Origin: Agrocybe praecox | Taxonomy: Eukaryota > Basidiomycota > Agaricomycetes > Agaricales > Agrocybaceae | Length of the DNA stretch: 64,000 nucleotides | Assembly (NCBI GenBank): GCA_964017145.1 | Contig: OZ024841.1 | Coordinates: 2,480,001-2,544,000 of the forward strand | Direction: 5' to 3' | In this document: piece after piece, positions 24,717-36,376 of the stretch | Numbering within the stretch: the stretch's first letter is position 1 | Layout: the number at the start of each line of letters is the position of its first letter | Translations under genes and position numbers: made by a program | Notes under the pieces: generated by a model | The model's database searches: none | The model's input: the letters and a program-made list of their open reading frames with translations, nothing else | What the model was told of the DNA's origin: nothing

Positions 24717-25239
24717 AGGACGAAGAATACTCCAAGTTCAAGAATATCTGGCAAGCTCGAGCATGCTTTCTCGTTATCAACTTAAACATGTATCGATGTT
24801 GGTTTATCGGTTCCTTGATCGTTATTTATGACGGAAGAGTTTACGCCAAGAAGGGTAAACATATATGGCGGAGCCTGGTTGATATCTTGGGATGTCGCCA
24901 AGTTAACCACTGTTGACGCCCATGTACTTAGGTTTCGGCCTATAAAAATTTCAACAGTTTTCTTTTCGTCAACTACATTTCATATCCGCAGAGTGTTCTT
25001 CCAGGCTTGGCCTTTCAAATCTTTTACAGGTTCTGTCGAGTGAAGGACGACCTTACCTATAACCTGATGCTTCACTCGAAACTACTTCCATCTGTTCTTG
25101 GCTAATGCGACTCCCGGTTGTCGCTCCTTGGACATGTACGAATATAAATAAGGCTGGTCTTTCTTTTCTGATCTGCGTTTAATACTCCCTTACTCTTCCC
25201 TAATAATGCGCTGTCAGCGTATTTGCAACCCCTCTGGAT
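24717..25239. other. 3' flank of peptidase copy 1
   Basis: Conserved in unit 2 (29211-29744). No separate gene. It includes the TATA-like box that once served the GH79 gene. Confidence 0.5.
25143..25150 (+). promoter_or_regulatory. TATA-like box before GH79 relic 1
   Basis: TATAAATA is retained at the same place in both duplication units (also 29633-29640), about 150 nt before the GH79 N-terminal codons. This suggests the relic descended from a gene with its own promoter. Confidence 0.4.
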
Positions 25240-26195
25240 TTAGATCATTTTACTTTCTTTACTTTCCATATTATTAATCATCCCCACGTCCACTGCAGCA
25301 TAAATTACGGTCTATGGACAAATCCCACCAGCCTAGACTATATCAGCGTCGGATCCTACTGCGACGACTTTGGCTGCTTACAATGATACCCTGTTTGTTC
25401 CTCCTCCGATAGGGATACAGGATTTATCGAGGGATTTCAGGATAGGTATTAGGCTCTATGCGCTGACTATGGAACAGCTAGGATCAACTTCACTTCTTCT
25501 TACCCTTCTTCTCCCGTTGCTCATATGCTTTGATATTTGACAGTTACCTTAATAACAATTGTTTTGCCCAGTTCGGTGTTGGCGCACCACAGGACCCACA
25601 AACTAATTTCCCGACATACCTTACGCATAATGCTCGTATCGAGTTGTGTATGTTGTACCTCAACTCTGCGGGGATTGCGCAAGGGGCCAATCAGCCGGGT
25701 TGGATTATGGAATGCAGATGGCGTGTAGCAATTTCCCTAATACACTGTTGCATGTTGGAGGACAGAATGTTTTTTATAATGTGCGTAATTCTTTTATTTT
25801 ATTTTGATGAAAGGGAAGAAATCGAGTTATCATTTTAGCCATTCACTGGTTAGTTTTTGTTTTTCTCTCCGATTTCGGGACCTTGAAGGCAGCTTACCAT
25901 CTCCGGACAGCGCCCCGGACGAATCAAACCAATTTTAATCGATCGACTGTCGGAGCCGTTTATTACTCTGCGCTCATCCTAGCGGAAGTATTCGGTGAGA
26001 CGAATACCTCGGGGATCGTCGATCTATTGGGGCAACGCTGGAGATATTTACACGCCGTCATATACGATCTACGAGGAGGACGTCTTGTCGAAAGTTGCGC
26101 TGTTCAATTTCGTAGACGACGACAGCAGTGCCGGTGATCTAGTTGTGGCTATCAGCGTCGATGGCGCGAGTGTTCCTTCGAGCGTGAAAGTCAAG
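25240..26195 (+). pseudogene. GH79 (beta-glucuronidase-like) relic 1
   Basis: The pieces resemble GH79 glycosidases of basidiomycetes. Near 25304 the frame reads ITVYGQIPPA, then an in-frame TAG, then TLAAYNDTLFVPPP, like the mature N-terminus. The catalytic middle is missing, and the text resumes near 25546 with NCFAQFGVGAPQDPQTNFPTYL from the C-terminal part. A further deletion of roughly 77 nt (compare unit 2) removed the block with FETNTASCGGFPG. The last piece, at 25995-26198, reads IYTPSYTIYEEDVLSKVALF and stops at VKVK, where the duplication border cuts the gene. A stop codon, deletions and frame breaks make this non-functional. Confidence 0.75.
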
Positions 26196-26485
26196 TGAGT
26201 AATACTATTTTGCGCATTGAACGCCTTCAAAGAAAAGAACGATGGCTCCTCAAGCAATGGTAGGTGCTGCTGAGAAAGCGCATCAATGACGACTTTCATG
26301 CTTGAAATGATAACATGAGATTAGATATCATTCGGCATAACTAGTTGGATGCGGCAAGATCATATCTCCGCTTGACTTGCCGGCGCGAGCCGATTCAGGG
26401 TTGCCCCATCCTTGGGTTAAGCGATGCAAGGAGCGCTTTGGTCACTGGTGTCACCAATGAATCACTACAACCGACTGAATAACCC

Positions 26486-29210
26486 ATGGCAGCCTTTAGG
26501 GCTCTGCCATGCGGCGGAAACGCGAATTTCCTCATAAAAATGCGCTTTCGATTGAACGTATCCCGATACGATGCCGTTCGAGGGCAAATTCACCAGCAAG
26601 GTTTGAGCAAGGTGATTCTTTCTCCGCAAAACTGAAATACATAAATAAGTACTTCAATCTCACCACATTCTAGATTTTGCGATTTCACCATCCCACGAAT
26701 TGAAAACTATGTACGAACAGCTTGCAGAGATACCTGTCCCGACAGCGGCTCAATTCTTGACCAGCAATGGTAATCACCATGTAGTTGTCGACGTTCGTAT
26801 TCTTCTGACGTGAATTTTGAGGCCAGATTCAATCATCGTCACCGAGGTCACCTACTCGGTGAGGGACCATGTACGAAACGCGAAGAGGACCATGACAAAA
26901 TCGATTGTGGTAACCCCCAAAGGGAATGTCGTTGCGACTACTGCACTCCAAGATGTCGATATTGTTGGACAAGCACTGTCGCCATCGGGAAAGAAGAAGG
27001 TCCTCTTGCGCAATGTGAAAGGAGGAAGCTCGAGGATTATCGAGATATGGAATAACGGGGCACTAGAGGCATCCATGGACGTGACTGATCAGCACGGAGA
27101 TTTCTACACAGATGGTATGCCATTCAAAGTCATCCGAGCTGTCTTAACTTAATACGATCATGATAGAATATCTATCATCTGTTGCCTTCTCGAGTTCTAA
27201 ATCTGAATTTACTGTCTTATATGTTGCCGAAGGAAAGGCCCCCGAAACCAAGAATCCCTCCGAGAAATATCGCTTCAATCCGGACTTTGGTGAAGGCTTA
27301 GATGGCAAGCGAAGGCCAACGGTTTTCCTCTACAAATGGAAAGCTCTTTCGCCAACTACGTCTACGAAACAAGGGTCACTTGCTCGTCTCATAACACCAG
27401 AAGGAATACGGTTCGGTCAAGCAATCTTTTCCCCTAATTCTGAAAACATCATCTATGCAACTGGCTACGAATTCACACAAGATGGCAGAATACTGGGGGT
27501 CAAGGAATGCTACAATCGGCCTACAGGGATCTGGCAACTTCGGTTGGAACCATACAGTTCTGAAGAGACACCAAAAGAACTTGTCGATGTCAGCATCAAT
27601 GTGTTAAAGTTGACCCCTCATCATCAGTGTTGTCGTTCTCCGCGTATCGTGACGCGCGATGGAAAAGCAAGGCTACTGTGGTTGGCATCTCGAAGTGGTG
27701 CAGCTCATATCGCCACCCATGAGCTGCATTCTCTGGATATTTCCTCAGAACAGTCCTTTGGAGACCTCGCATCAAACCTTCACATCACCACCGTCGACGC
27801 TCCTGACACGAACGGCTTCCCTGGACTTTATCCTACATACAACATTCCAAAAGATTTCCTTCTTGAATCTTCCAACAGCATCCTGTTGCATTCTCAATGG
27901 GGATCGCGTACCGTTTTACTCAACATTTCTTTGGCTGGTGTCCCCAACGATGTGAAGAACCTTACGCCTAAATCTACTGAAGACCTATATACCTGGACCA
28001 TGCTTGCCACGGATTCCAAATCTCGATTTATCTGCAGCCGTAGCTCTCCTTCTGTGCCCTATGAAATATTGCTCGGTCAACTGGACTCCTCGGGCAAAAT
28101 TTCATGGCATGTTATTGACAAACCTGCATTGCCAAAATTTAGTCAGTCTCGCGTATACTGTTACTTGAATGATGTTCTAATTTTTTTCCCCAGTCACTTC
28201 TGCGTTATCTACAATTGGTACCAGTATAGTGCCTATCCCTGACCGGGGCCTTATGGAGACCATCGTTATTCAAGGAAAGCCGAGGAAAGACGGAACAGTC
28301 CCGCCATGTATCACCTCACCACATGGCGGTCCTCATGGAACTACTTCTACGACGTTCTCGGCTTTGACTACTGCCCTCGTTCTTGAAGGATGTAAGTTCG
28401 TATTCAATTTTTTTAATGCATAATTTTGAGTTCATTTTGCGCAGATACTCTGGCTTTCCCTAACTACACAGGCTCTCCGGGTTTCGGAGAAACATTCTTG
28501 CAGGAGCTGGTAGGAAAATGCGGCAAACTTGACGTCCAGGATTGTATGGCATCCACAAAGCATTTAATTTCACTTGACATTTCGAAAGAGAGACCAGGAA
28601 TGCAGTTGGTCATGGGTGGAAGTCACGGTGGATTCGTGACGGGCCAGTGTACGTTTTTTTCATATTCAGCCTCCCCCAATCTTTTCAGTTCTAAAATCGA
28701 CTGTTTATAGTGATCGGACAATTCCCCACGTTCTTCTCCGGTGCCATCATGCTCAATCCTGTTACAAGTGCTGGAGAACTCTCGAATGGGGACATACCCG
28801 ATTGGTACTATGCAGAGTTTGGCCATCCATACCCTATCTCTTCATCTAAGGCATCCTCTACGTCTGTTTCTTCACCTAAGTCACCGACACCTCCTCTGAT
28901 GACTGCGGGGACGTACGCAAGCCTACGCTTGGCTTCTCCCATCGATCACATCGACAACGTTTGCATCCCTGTCTTGCTGCTGGTCGGTGCGGCGGATAGG
29001 AGGGTTGCGCCTACTCAAGGGATTAATTATTACCATGCGTTGAAGGCGAGATATGCTAAGAGCAATGATACCAAGAAGGATCCCAAGAAGAAGGTGGAGA
29101 TGTTAATGTTTGAGGGTGAGAGTCACCCTCTGGATGGTGTGGAAGCTGCGAAAGCTGGTTTCGAAGCTACGAAGGAGTGGTTCGCGGCAGCGGTTTCTGC
29201 AGCTACTTGA
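26486..29210 (+). CDS. acylaminoacyl-peptidase (prolyl oligopeptidase family S9), copy 2
   Basis: Same enzyme type and exon plan as copy 1: exons 26486-26600, 26674-26769, 26827-27114, 27167-28141, 28194-28391, 28445-28648 and 28711-29210, 791 residues, no frame break. The nucleophile (GGSHGG), Asp (GAADRRVAPTQG) and His (GESHPLDG) are all kept. The internal exons have exactly the same lengths as in copy 1 (96, 288, 975, 198, 204 nt), which indicates selection against indels in both copies. Differences are scattered substitutions plus a few extra residues near the C-terminus (a TKKDPKKK-type insertion). The N-terminal lead (MAAFRALPCGG) is again basic. Both copies are predicted active. Any division of labour, for example localisation, is unknown. 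Confidence 0.92.
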
Positions 29211-29632
29211 AGAAAGAAGAATACTCCAAGTTCAAGAATATCTGGCAATCTCGAGCATGCTGCCTTCTGGTTATCGACTTAAACATGTGTCTGTGTTGGT
29301 TCCTCGGTTCCTCGATCGTTATTTATGATGGAAGAGTTTATGCAAAGAAGGGTAAACATATATGGCGGAGCTTGGTTGACATCTTGGGATGTCGCCACGT
29401 TAACCACTGTTGACGCCCATGTAGTTAAGTTTCGGCCTATAAAAATTTCAACAGTTTTCTTTTCGTCGACTACATTTCATATCCGCAGAGTGTTTTTCCA
29501 TGCTTGGCCTTTCAAATCTTTTACAGGTTCTGTCGAGTGAAGGACGAACTTACATATAACCTGATGCCCTACTCGAAACTACTTCCACTTGTTCTTGGCT
29601 AATGCGACTCCCGGTTGTCGCTCCTTGGACAT

Positions 29633-29640
29633 TATAAATA
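29633..29640 (+). promoter_or_regulatory. TATA-like box before GH79 relic 2
   Basis: TATAAATA at the equivalent site to 25143-25150 in duplication unit 1. Confidence 0.4.
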
Positions 29641-29744
29641 AGGCTGGTCTTTCTTTTCCGATCTGCATCTAATACTCCCTTACTCTTCCCTAATAATGCG
29701 CTGTCAGCGTATTTGTAAACCCTCTGGATTTGGATCCCTTTACT

Positions 29745-30830
29745 TTCTTTTATTTTCTATATCATTAATCTTCCCGATTCCCGACGTCCGCTGGAGCACA
29801 AATTCCACTAGCCCAGACTATATCAGCGTCGGATCCTACCGTGACGACTGTGGCTACTTATAATGATACCCTGCTTGTTCCTCCTCCGATAGGGATACAG
29901 GATTCGTCGAGGGATTTCAGGATAGGCTCTATGCGCTGACTATGGAACAGTGAGGTTCAACTTCACTTCTTCTTACCCTTCTTCTCCCTTTGCTCATATG
30001 CTTTGATAGTTGACAGTTACCCCAACCACAATCGTTTTGCTCAGTTCGGTGTTGGCGCACCAGCCAGGGCCAGGACCCACAAACTAATTTCCCGACATAT
30101 CTCACACACAATGCTGGTATCGAGCTGTATAGGTTGTACCTCAACTCTGCGAGGATTGCGCAGGAGGCCAATAAACCGTTCATCATGTTCGAGACGAACA
30201 CGGCTTCGTGTGGTGGGTTCCCTGGAATCAGCGATAACTTTGGTGCTGCGCTCTGGGAGTTGGATTATGGGATGCAGAAGGGTATAGCAATTTCTCTAAT
30301 GCATTATTGCATGTCGGAGGGCAGAATGCTTTTTATAGTGTGCGTAAACTTTTTCTTTTCTCTTCTTTTCTCTTCTTTTCTTTTCTTTTCTTTTCTTTTC
30401 TTTTCTTTTCTTTTCTTTTCTTTTCTTTTCTTTTCTTTTCTTTTCTTTTGATGAATGGGATGAAATTGAGTTCTCATTTTAGCCATTCACTGGTTAGTTT
30501 TTCTCTTCGTTTTCAGGATCTTGAAAGCAGCTTACCATCTTCAGACAGCGACCCCTACGAATCAATTGATTTTCAATCGATGGATACAGGTCGGAGTACT
30601 CTGCGCTCCTCCCAGCGGAGACATTCGGTAAGACGAATACCTCGAGGATCGTCGATCTATGGGGCAACGCTATAATCATTTACACGTTGTCATATGCGAT
30701 CTACGAGGAGGACGTCTTGTCGAAGGTTGCGCAGTTCAATACGTAGGCGACGACAGCCGTGCCAGTGATCTAGTTGTGGCTATCAGCATCTCTGGCGAGG
30801 GTGTTCCTTCGGGCGTGAAAGTGAAGTGAA
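29745..30830 (+). pseudogene. GH79 (beta-glucuronidase-like) relic 2
   Basis: Copy of relic 1. It lacks the VYGQ stretch of the N-terminus but still carries, at 30176-30262, the diagnostic segment IMFETNTASCGGFPGISDNF followed by GAALWELDYGMQ. A frame break follows directly. The next recognisable piece (HVGGQNAFY) is in another frame and ends at a donor opening an intron filled by a TTTTC microsatellite. The final exon-like part carries several lesions and ends at VKVK near 30829. The catalytic core is deleted as in relic 1, so the main deletion predates the duplication. Confidence 0.75.
30346..30449 (+). repeat. TTTTC microsatellite inside the GH79 relic 2 intron
   Basis: About twenty copies of a TTTTC pentamer, with TTCTC variants at the left edge. 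Unit 1 has only a short T-rich tract at the equivalent position (25789-25806), so the expansion happened after the duplication. Confidence 0.9.
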
Positions 30831-30865
30831 GCAAGTAATAATACACTTTTATGCATTGAACGGTA

Positions 30866-32921
30866 TTTGACATCTTGAAAAGGTACCTAGGGCCGAGTGA
30901 CTGTGGGCCCGACAAGTAAGTCGAACAGATAGAGATTTGAAATAGGTTGACTTAAGATGTATCATAGATGTTTGGTAACAAGTTCGAGGTTGACCGACGT
31001 TTGAAAGGCGAACTAAATGTTACCACTATTCCGTGCGAGCCAGCAGTCTGCCAACGTTTGTCGAGGCCCACTGCGCGCACCTGGGTTCGCGTTGGTTTTC
31101 ATGGGCGACAGTGATGTAGCGGAGTTCTGTACTTGCGACTTCTAATGGGCACTCGGAAAAGGATAGACTGAGCATGGGAAGTACTGGTCCTGGGTCAGTT
31201 GTAGGTGCTGGAAACAGGACACGGGAGGTTGTTGGTGTGACAATGATTTTTGGTGTATTGATGTCTATGATATTATTTAGATAACTTGTTTGGTATGGAT
31301 ATAGAAATTTACTCTCATAAATAAAGATAAAGAAAGGAATAAACTTGTCAATTCGAGTCGTGAGTTTTCCTCAGCAGCACAGATGAATACGGAATTGATT
31401 AGTGCAAAGGTTCTGTAGAGACAACAGCAGAAACGAATTTGTGTATATTTGTTCATGAATACAAAGAAGAAAAACAAAAACAAGAGGTTTGCTCGGTTGG
31501 GACACACTACGTCATATGTTAAACTTTACTTACAAATCGGGAAGTACCTGATCCTTTTTTGGAAGTCACAAACGCGCGGAGAATAAAAAAGTACATGCTT
31601 GGAAAAAGGTATAAAAGGTGCCCCAGTTGTCTCATAGCTCGGCCGCCCTTTTTTCTTTCCTTCTCTCATTTAGGGGGATCTTCGCGTTTCCCGCTCTTGC
31701 CATCTTATTCTTATTCAATCTATAGCGCTGGCACTCACTTCACTTACACATGGATGTTTATAGGAGTTTCACGTCGGAAGACGTTGATTGGTATACAGTT
31801 CATCTTTTTCTATTCTCTTTCTCTTCAGTGTTTTCTTTATCCTATGTTTTTCTTTCAATCACACAAGACTTCTAAGTCCTAGTTGTAAACTGGGCTCGTG
31901 ACAAGCCGCAGAACGAGATATCGCGAAGCGATGGAGAATCTGGTGTATCGAGGCTCTGCACCGACACCTGATATAAAGAACAACTAGTCACAGATCTAGC
32001 TTTGAGCCGCTTCCAAGCTTCCAGAGGTCCATTCATATATCTCCTGCCCGGCCTCTTTACATCTTCTCTATCTATCTCTCAGATTTATTTTCCATTTCGT
32101 TTTTCTTTGTCTGTTTTGTCTGTATTCTCTCTCCGTATTCTCTCTCCTTTTGACCAAGCAAGAATCCTAAGTCCCAGTTTTGAACCGCCTAGTACCTACT
32201 GTGGTTTGACTAGGACATGGTCGAACAGAATGTGATTTATAGATTCCGGTCCATTGATACACCCCCCTCCGGATCCTCACTCAGTCATGCAAGAATGCTG
32301 GGTTGTGGCTTGAACAGCCTCGAGGTGGTTTGACTTTGTCTTGGTTGAATCGAGCATCATGCTTATTGGGTCAGATCAGCGGTTTTGGGCTGGTTCGAAC
32401 TCGAATGGAAAGTAGGCTTAGCAGTTCCGGCCAGAGAACCGACAACCACCGTCCCCATTGGTTGTGGATTTCTTATCCATTTTATATTTCTCCCCTCCAT
32501 GAACTTTGCTTTCTTTTCCCTTTCTTTTGAGTCCGGTATGATTGTCGCTCAACCCATCTCTTTCGCTGCTCTTATTTCCTATACGTAGCTTTCCTGCTGC
32601 ACATGAAAATTTCAATTTACAGTCTCGTCATCATCCTAGGTGTCCCGTGGTGTTCTTCTGACACTTTTGGATGCCGGTAACAAAGATGCATGTCAAAGAT
32701 GAAAGACGCGGCTGAAGGATTGGAAGATGGGAGATGCCGAGCCAATGAGAGCCCTTAAAAATATTCTCACGGTCTTTGAACGCGGGTTGAAACACAGAAA
32801 ATTAGCGTCCGTGCGTCGTAAAAAGAGGCGGAGAAAATTGGAAGCAAGGGGGGAAGGAGGGTCAAGGGGAGCGGAAAAACATGTTCGGATTAGGAATCTT
32901 CCACATCACCCACCACTCACC
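30866..32921. other. intergenic between the duplication and the HPC2-like gene
   Basis: About 2 kb with no supported gene. The second half is pyrimidine-rich, with several related phrases around 31870, 32165 and 32300 (AAGTCC-AGTT...), and probably includes the promoter of the HPC2-like gene. Confidence 0.45.
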
Positions 32922-35219
32922 ATGGACGTCGACCCTCCCCCTCCCCCCGACGACCCCACGACGACCATCATCCACTCTCCTTCCCCCGACGCCGTCAATA
33001 ATCCCTCCGCACCGAACTCGGTCGCAGCGACGAAGCACTCCTCACCATCATTGGCATCGGTGGCGGCAAAACCAAAGTCTGCCAAACCGTCAAAGCCGGC
33101 TCGCTCTCCATCGCCTACCCCGCCGCCACCCACCATACCCGTCAGGACCATCCGACTCGACATCAAGCTCGGCGGGCCGTCCAACTATGAGGTCGACATT
33201 CTGCGAGAGGCCAAGGATACCGGCCAGGCGCCCCCGACACCGCCACCTGTCGAGAAGAAACATGATGTATATTCGAGCGAGTCGGAGGACGACGATGACG
33301 ATGAGGAGGGAAGTGCGAGTAAGAGACGCGGCGGGTTGAAAAGAGGCATACATAAAGCGAAGAAGAAGCCTACGAAGGTTCGTTTTGTTCCCCGTCGTCG
33401 TCGTCATGCCCTTTGTCGCTCACTGACGCGAACGATGTGTGTATATGCAGACTTCGGAATACGACACTACTGATCCGTTCATCGACGACTCTGAGCTCGC
33501 TGTTGACCAGCGTATGTTCTTTGCGCAGACTAAACAACAGGGATTCTACGTCTCTAGTGGCGAAGTCGCTCTTCTCAAAGACAAGTCGTATGTGTCTTCT
33601 ATTTATTAAACTTTCAACCGCATATATTCATGTTTTTTATTTTTCTAGGACACCGAAAAAACCTAAATCGAAGAAAATATCATTCATTGCAGGTTTACAT
33701 CCTTCGCTTTCACTCGCAGCGACCCCTGCGCCTGCGCCGACGTCCATATCCACCCCAATACCCGCAGCGACCAACAATGCAGTCGCCTCCTCGTCCAAAT
33801 TACGAAATACATCTGTATCCGCTGCTGCGCCTCCGTCGTCCACCGTGGTAGAAGGCACCCGTGACGCGCCTATAGCCATTGACGACTCGGACAGCGTCAG
33901 CGGGCGGCACTCGTTCGAGAACATCCAACTCGATCCAGGCGTGGGCATCGCAGCGGACGTGCAGCACGTAGGGCAGAAGCGCAAACGGCAAGCGACGCAA
34001 GACCTGTCTGCGTCTTCCCAACCGCCTTCATCGTCCCAGCAGGTGAATGGTGCTGGTCCGCCTTCGTCTTCGTCAACTGGTGGTGGTGCGATGTCGGTGT
34101 CGGCAAAGCGCAAGAAGACGGCCCCGGACGAGAGTATGTTCCATCCGACGTTGCAGGCTGCGATAGCGGAGATGAAGGAGCTGATACAGAAAGAGAACTG
34201 GGAGAATAAGGGCAAGTTCCCGCCTTCGCTCAAGCCTCCCCTGGCTCGCCTTGCGGTGTTGGCTATTAGGCTGGACGAGTACGACGATGATTTCTTCTCG
34301 TTCATGCCGGTTTTGTTTCCGTATAATAAGTTTACGATGACGGTGAGTAGTCCAATTAATTTCCTCTGGTGGATTTGGTATACTAAGTTACTATTTGTAC
34401 TTGCGATTAGAAACTTATCAAACGCACGGTGTTCCCTGATCATCAGCAGTTGCTTGTGGATAGACAAGATCAGCTCCTCGCTCAACTTAAGGAGCTCGCG
34501 GATGAAGGGTTCGAGAGAGCGAAAGAGGAGTGGGAAAAGTCGGTCGTTGCTTGGGGTTCGCCGTGCTTTTTTTTTTTAAATAACTTTTCTTATCCTAACT
34601 TTTTCTTCTTTTTTCTGCAGATAAGAGACAAGAGAAATCACGGAACGAGCACCACGATGGGGATGGTGGTGCTTCCGGGAGTGGGGGTGGAACTGCACCG
34701 CCGACGAGGCACCCGACGGAGGAGATGGATGTGGACGGACAGCCTCCTGCTAAGGATAAAGACAAGGATGGGAAAGACGACGGGAAAGACGCAAATCATC
34801 ACCCGCCCGCGAGACGTTATCGGATGACGAACCAGATGAAGGCTATCGTGTGGGAGCTGGTGTTGTTGAGCAATGAGTGTTGTCGGTTGGAGAATGAGAA
34901 GAAGTGCGTTTTTTCTTTCTCTTTCTCTCTTTATCTTTGAGGAAGGTAACTGATCGTTGGTTGGTTAATGTAGTTCCCTAGAAGGCTCCTTAATCCAAGT
35001 AAGCGACCAGGGTCTGCGCAAGGTGCTCTATCAGAAAATCGTAGCTGCGTATCCGGAGGGATGGATGAGTTCTGGGCAAATTTCGAGAGATGGTGAGTGT
35101 CTGCGTGTGTGCGTTGAGTAGGAGAGACGCTGATGGATTTTGCTTGTTTGTTTTCTTTAGTGAGCGCTATGAAGAAGAGGTTGGAGAGGGAGCAGATGGA
35201 ACAGGATAATGAGGATTAG
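32922..35219 (+). CDS. HPC2: HPC2/ubinuclein-like subunit of the HIR histone chaperone
   Basis: Likely nuclear subunit of the HIR complex, which deposits H3-H4 independently of replication. Seven exons (32922-33377, 33451-33587, 33649-34342, 34411-34555, 34621-34903, 34974-35092, 35161-35219) join to 630 residues. The Hpc2-related domain is in exons 1-2: a conserved RTIRLDIKL strand, an acidic run, then EYDTTDPFIDDSEL and QGFYVSSGEVALL. A basic KKPKSKK patch follows, then low-complexity Ser/Pro/Ala linkers. A second conserved part (FHPTLQAAIAEMKELIQ through LARLAVLAIRLDEYDDDF) and a C-terminal segment near RYRMTNQMKAIVWEL resemble the ubinuclein middle region. The symbol is a family-level assignment. 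It is the last clearly conserved host gene before the repeat-rich half of the window. Confidence 0.88.
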
Positions 35220-35629
35220 AGCGAAAGCTCCTTGCATCGTCAACATGTTCTTTCATTTTTTTATGTTTGTTATTGTATCTTTATGTTTTCTCCTTTCCCT
35301 TTCTTCCCCCTCTTTCCTTTTTTTCCTCGTACGTTGACGCATTATGCTTTTTATGTTGATCTATCTCAACTCACTCTTTCCTTCCTTCCATCCAGGTCTC
35401 GTCTGTTTTTCCCTGTTTCTTTATTCTGATTCCTTACTTGTACTTTAAGGCCTTGTGTATTTACCTTAATGCTTAAATTATTGGTTTTTTTCTTTGCTAT
35501 TTATGTTAGGGTGTTTCACAGCTGTGTTTGTTAACCCCACATGCGTCACTTTCACCTCTGACGACGAGAGTTTGTATTGATGTTTGTAAAATGATTGTAC
35601 CATGCCATATGGAGAACAAAAATACTATA
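35220..35629. other. 3' flank of HPC2-like gene
   Basis: T-rich untranslated or intergenic sequence; no gene seen. Confidence 0.4.
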
Positions 35630-36160
35630 TTAGGCAAGTGTTTGTTTAAAATTCTGATACGTTGCACGCATTAGAATCATATTTACTCTACTTTTCCGGC
35701 ATAGTCTCTCCCACCCCGAAGGGGAGAAGGACTGGGTACTCTGACAGGTGCCGGGCCCGCCACAGAAGCAAGAAAATGAGATGGGGATACTCACCGAATA
35801 TAAAGAAGCACTCGAGATCAACTCGAGATGCAAGTTGCAACATAAAACCTGGAGCATGCTCACAGGCTTGAGTCAGAATTACATGACCTAAGGCTCAACA
35901 TCAGTGCGGAAAAAACCCAAAACATCGTCAAATACTCACTTTCAACGGCACAAAAATGGAACAAAAACATCTAGTTATAGTGTGATCAGTCGGACAGCAC
36001 CAACGGTGAGTGAATAATAACTTACCAACATGTTTGCCAGACAACCAAATATCAAGTTGAAATCTGTGACCTCCTGGAAATACATCTGATTGCACTTACC
36101 AAGGCGTCAACGAACGTTTCAACAGTGGGATGTCCAGAGATCAAATTGGCGTCAAGATGA

Positions 36161-36350
36161 CTTTTTTTGAAGTTGGACTGTTAGGCAAATAACTTTGGAC
36201 TGAGTGATCCAAATTATTTGAAATTTTACACCAAGGTAGACTAGGATGTTGGTAACAGATGAAAATTTGTTTCATTACATAATCTGGTTTCATTCCCACG
36301 ATATTAATATATTACTGGTACATATACATTTGAACGGTTTTGTCCCTACT
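36161..36350 (+). repeat. left inverted arm of the Tc1 element
   Basis: Near-identical reverse complement of 37533-37717. It ends on the inside with CATTTGAACGGTTTTGTCCC; the matching outer 20-mer is absent on this side. Confidence 0.85.
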
Positions 36351-36376
36351 CTATTATAATACAGTATTCTAAGTTT

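Larger units (their letters stand above)
21777..26225. repeat. tandem segmental duplication, unit 1 (about 4.45 kb)
   Basis: Unit 1 and unit 2 (26226-30865) share sequence from the phrase AAAAGAACGATAGCTCC onward, through a complete peptidase gene, its 3' flank, a TATA box and a GH79 relic. The shared block ends just after the GH79 codons for VKVK. The copies differ by scattered substitutions and a few indels, so the duplication is not brand new. Confidence 0.9.
26226..30865. repeat. tandem segmental duplication, unit 2 (about 4.64 kb)
   Basis: Second direct copy of 21777-26225. It is longer mainly because of a TTTTC microsatellite (30346-30449) and because it kept about 77 nt of the GH79 relic lost in unit 1. 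Confidence 0.9.

Noticed and set aside
30304..30486. Lys/Arg/Glu and Phe/Ser frames around 30.4 kb
   Set aside because: They are artefacts of the TTTTC microsatellite.
32340..32410. Possible tRNA because of a GGTTCGAACTCG phrase
   Set aside because: No acceptor, D or anticodon stem can be folded around it.
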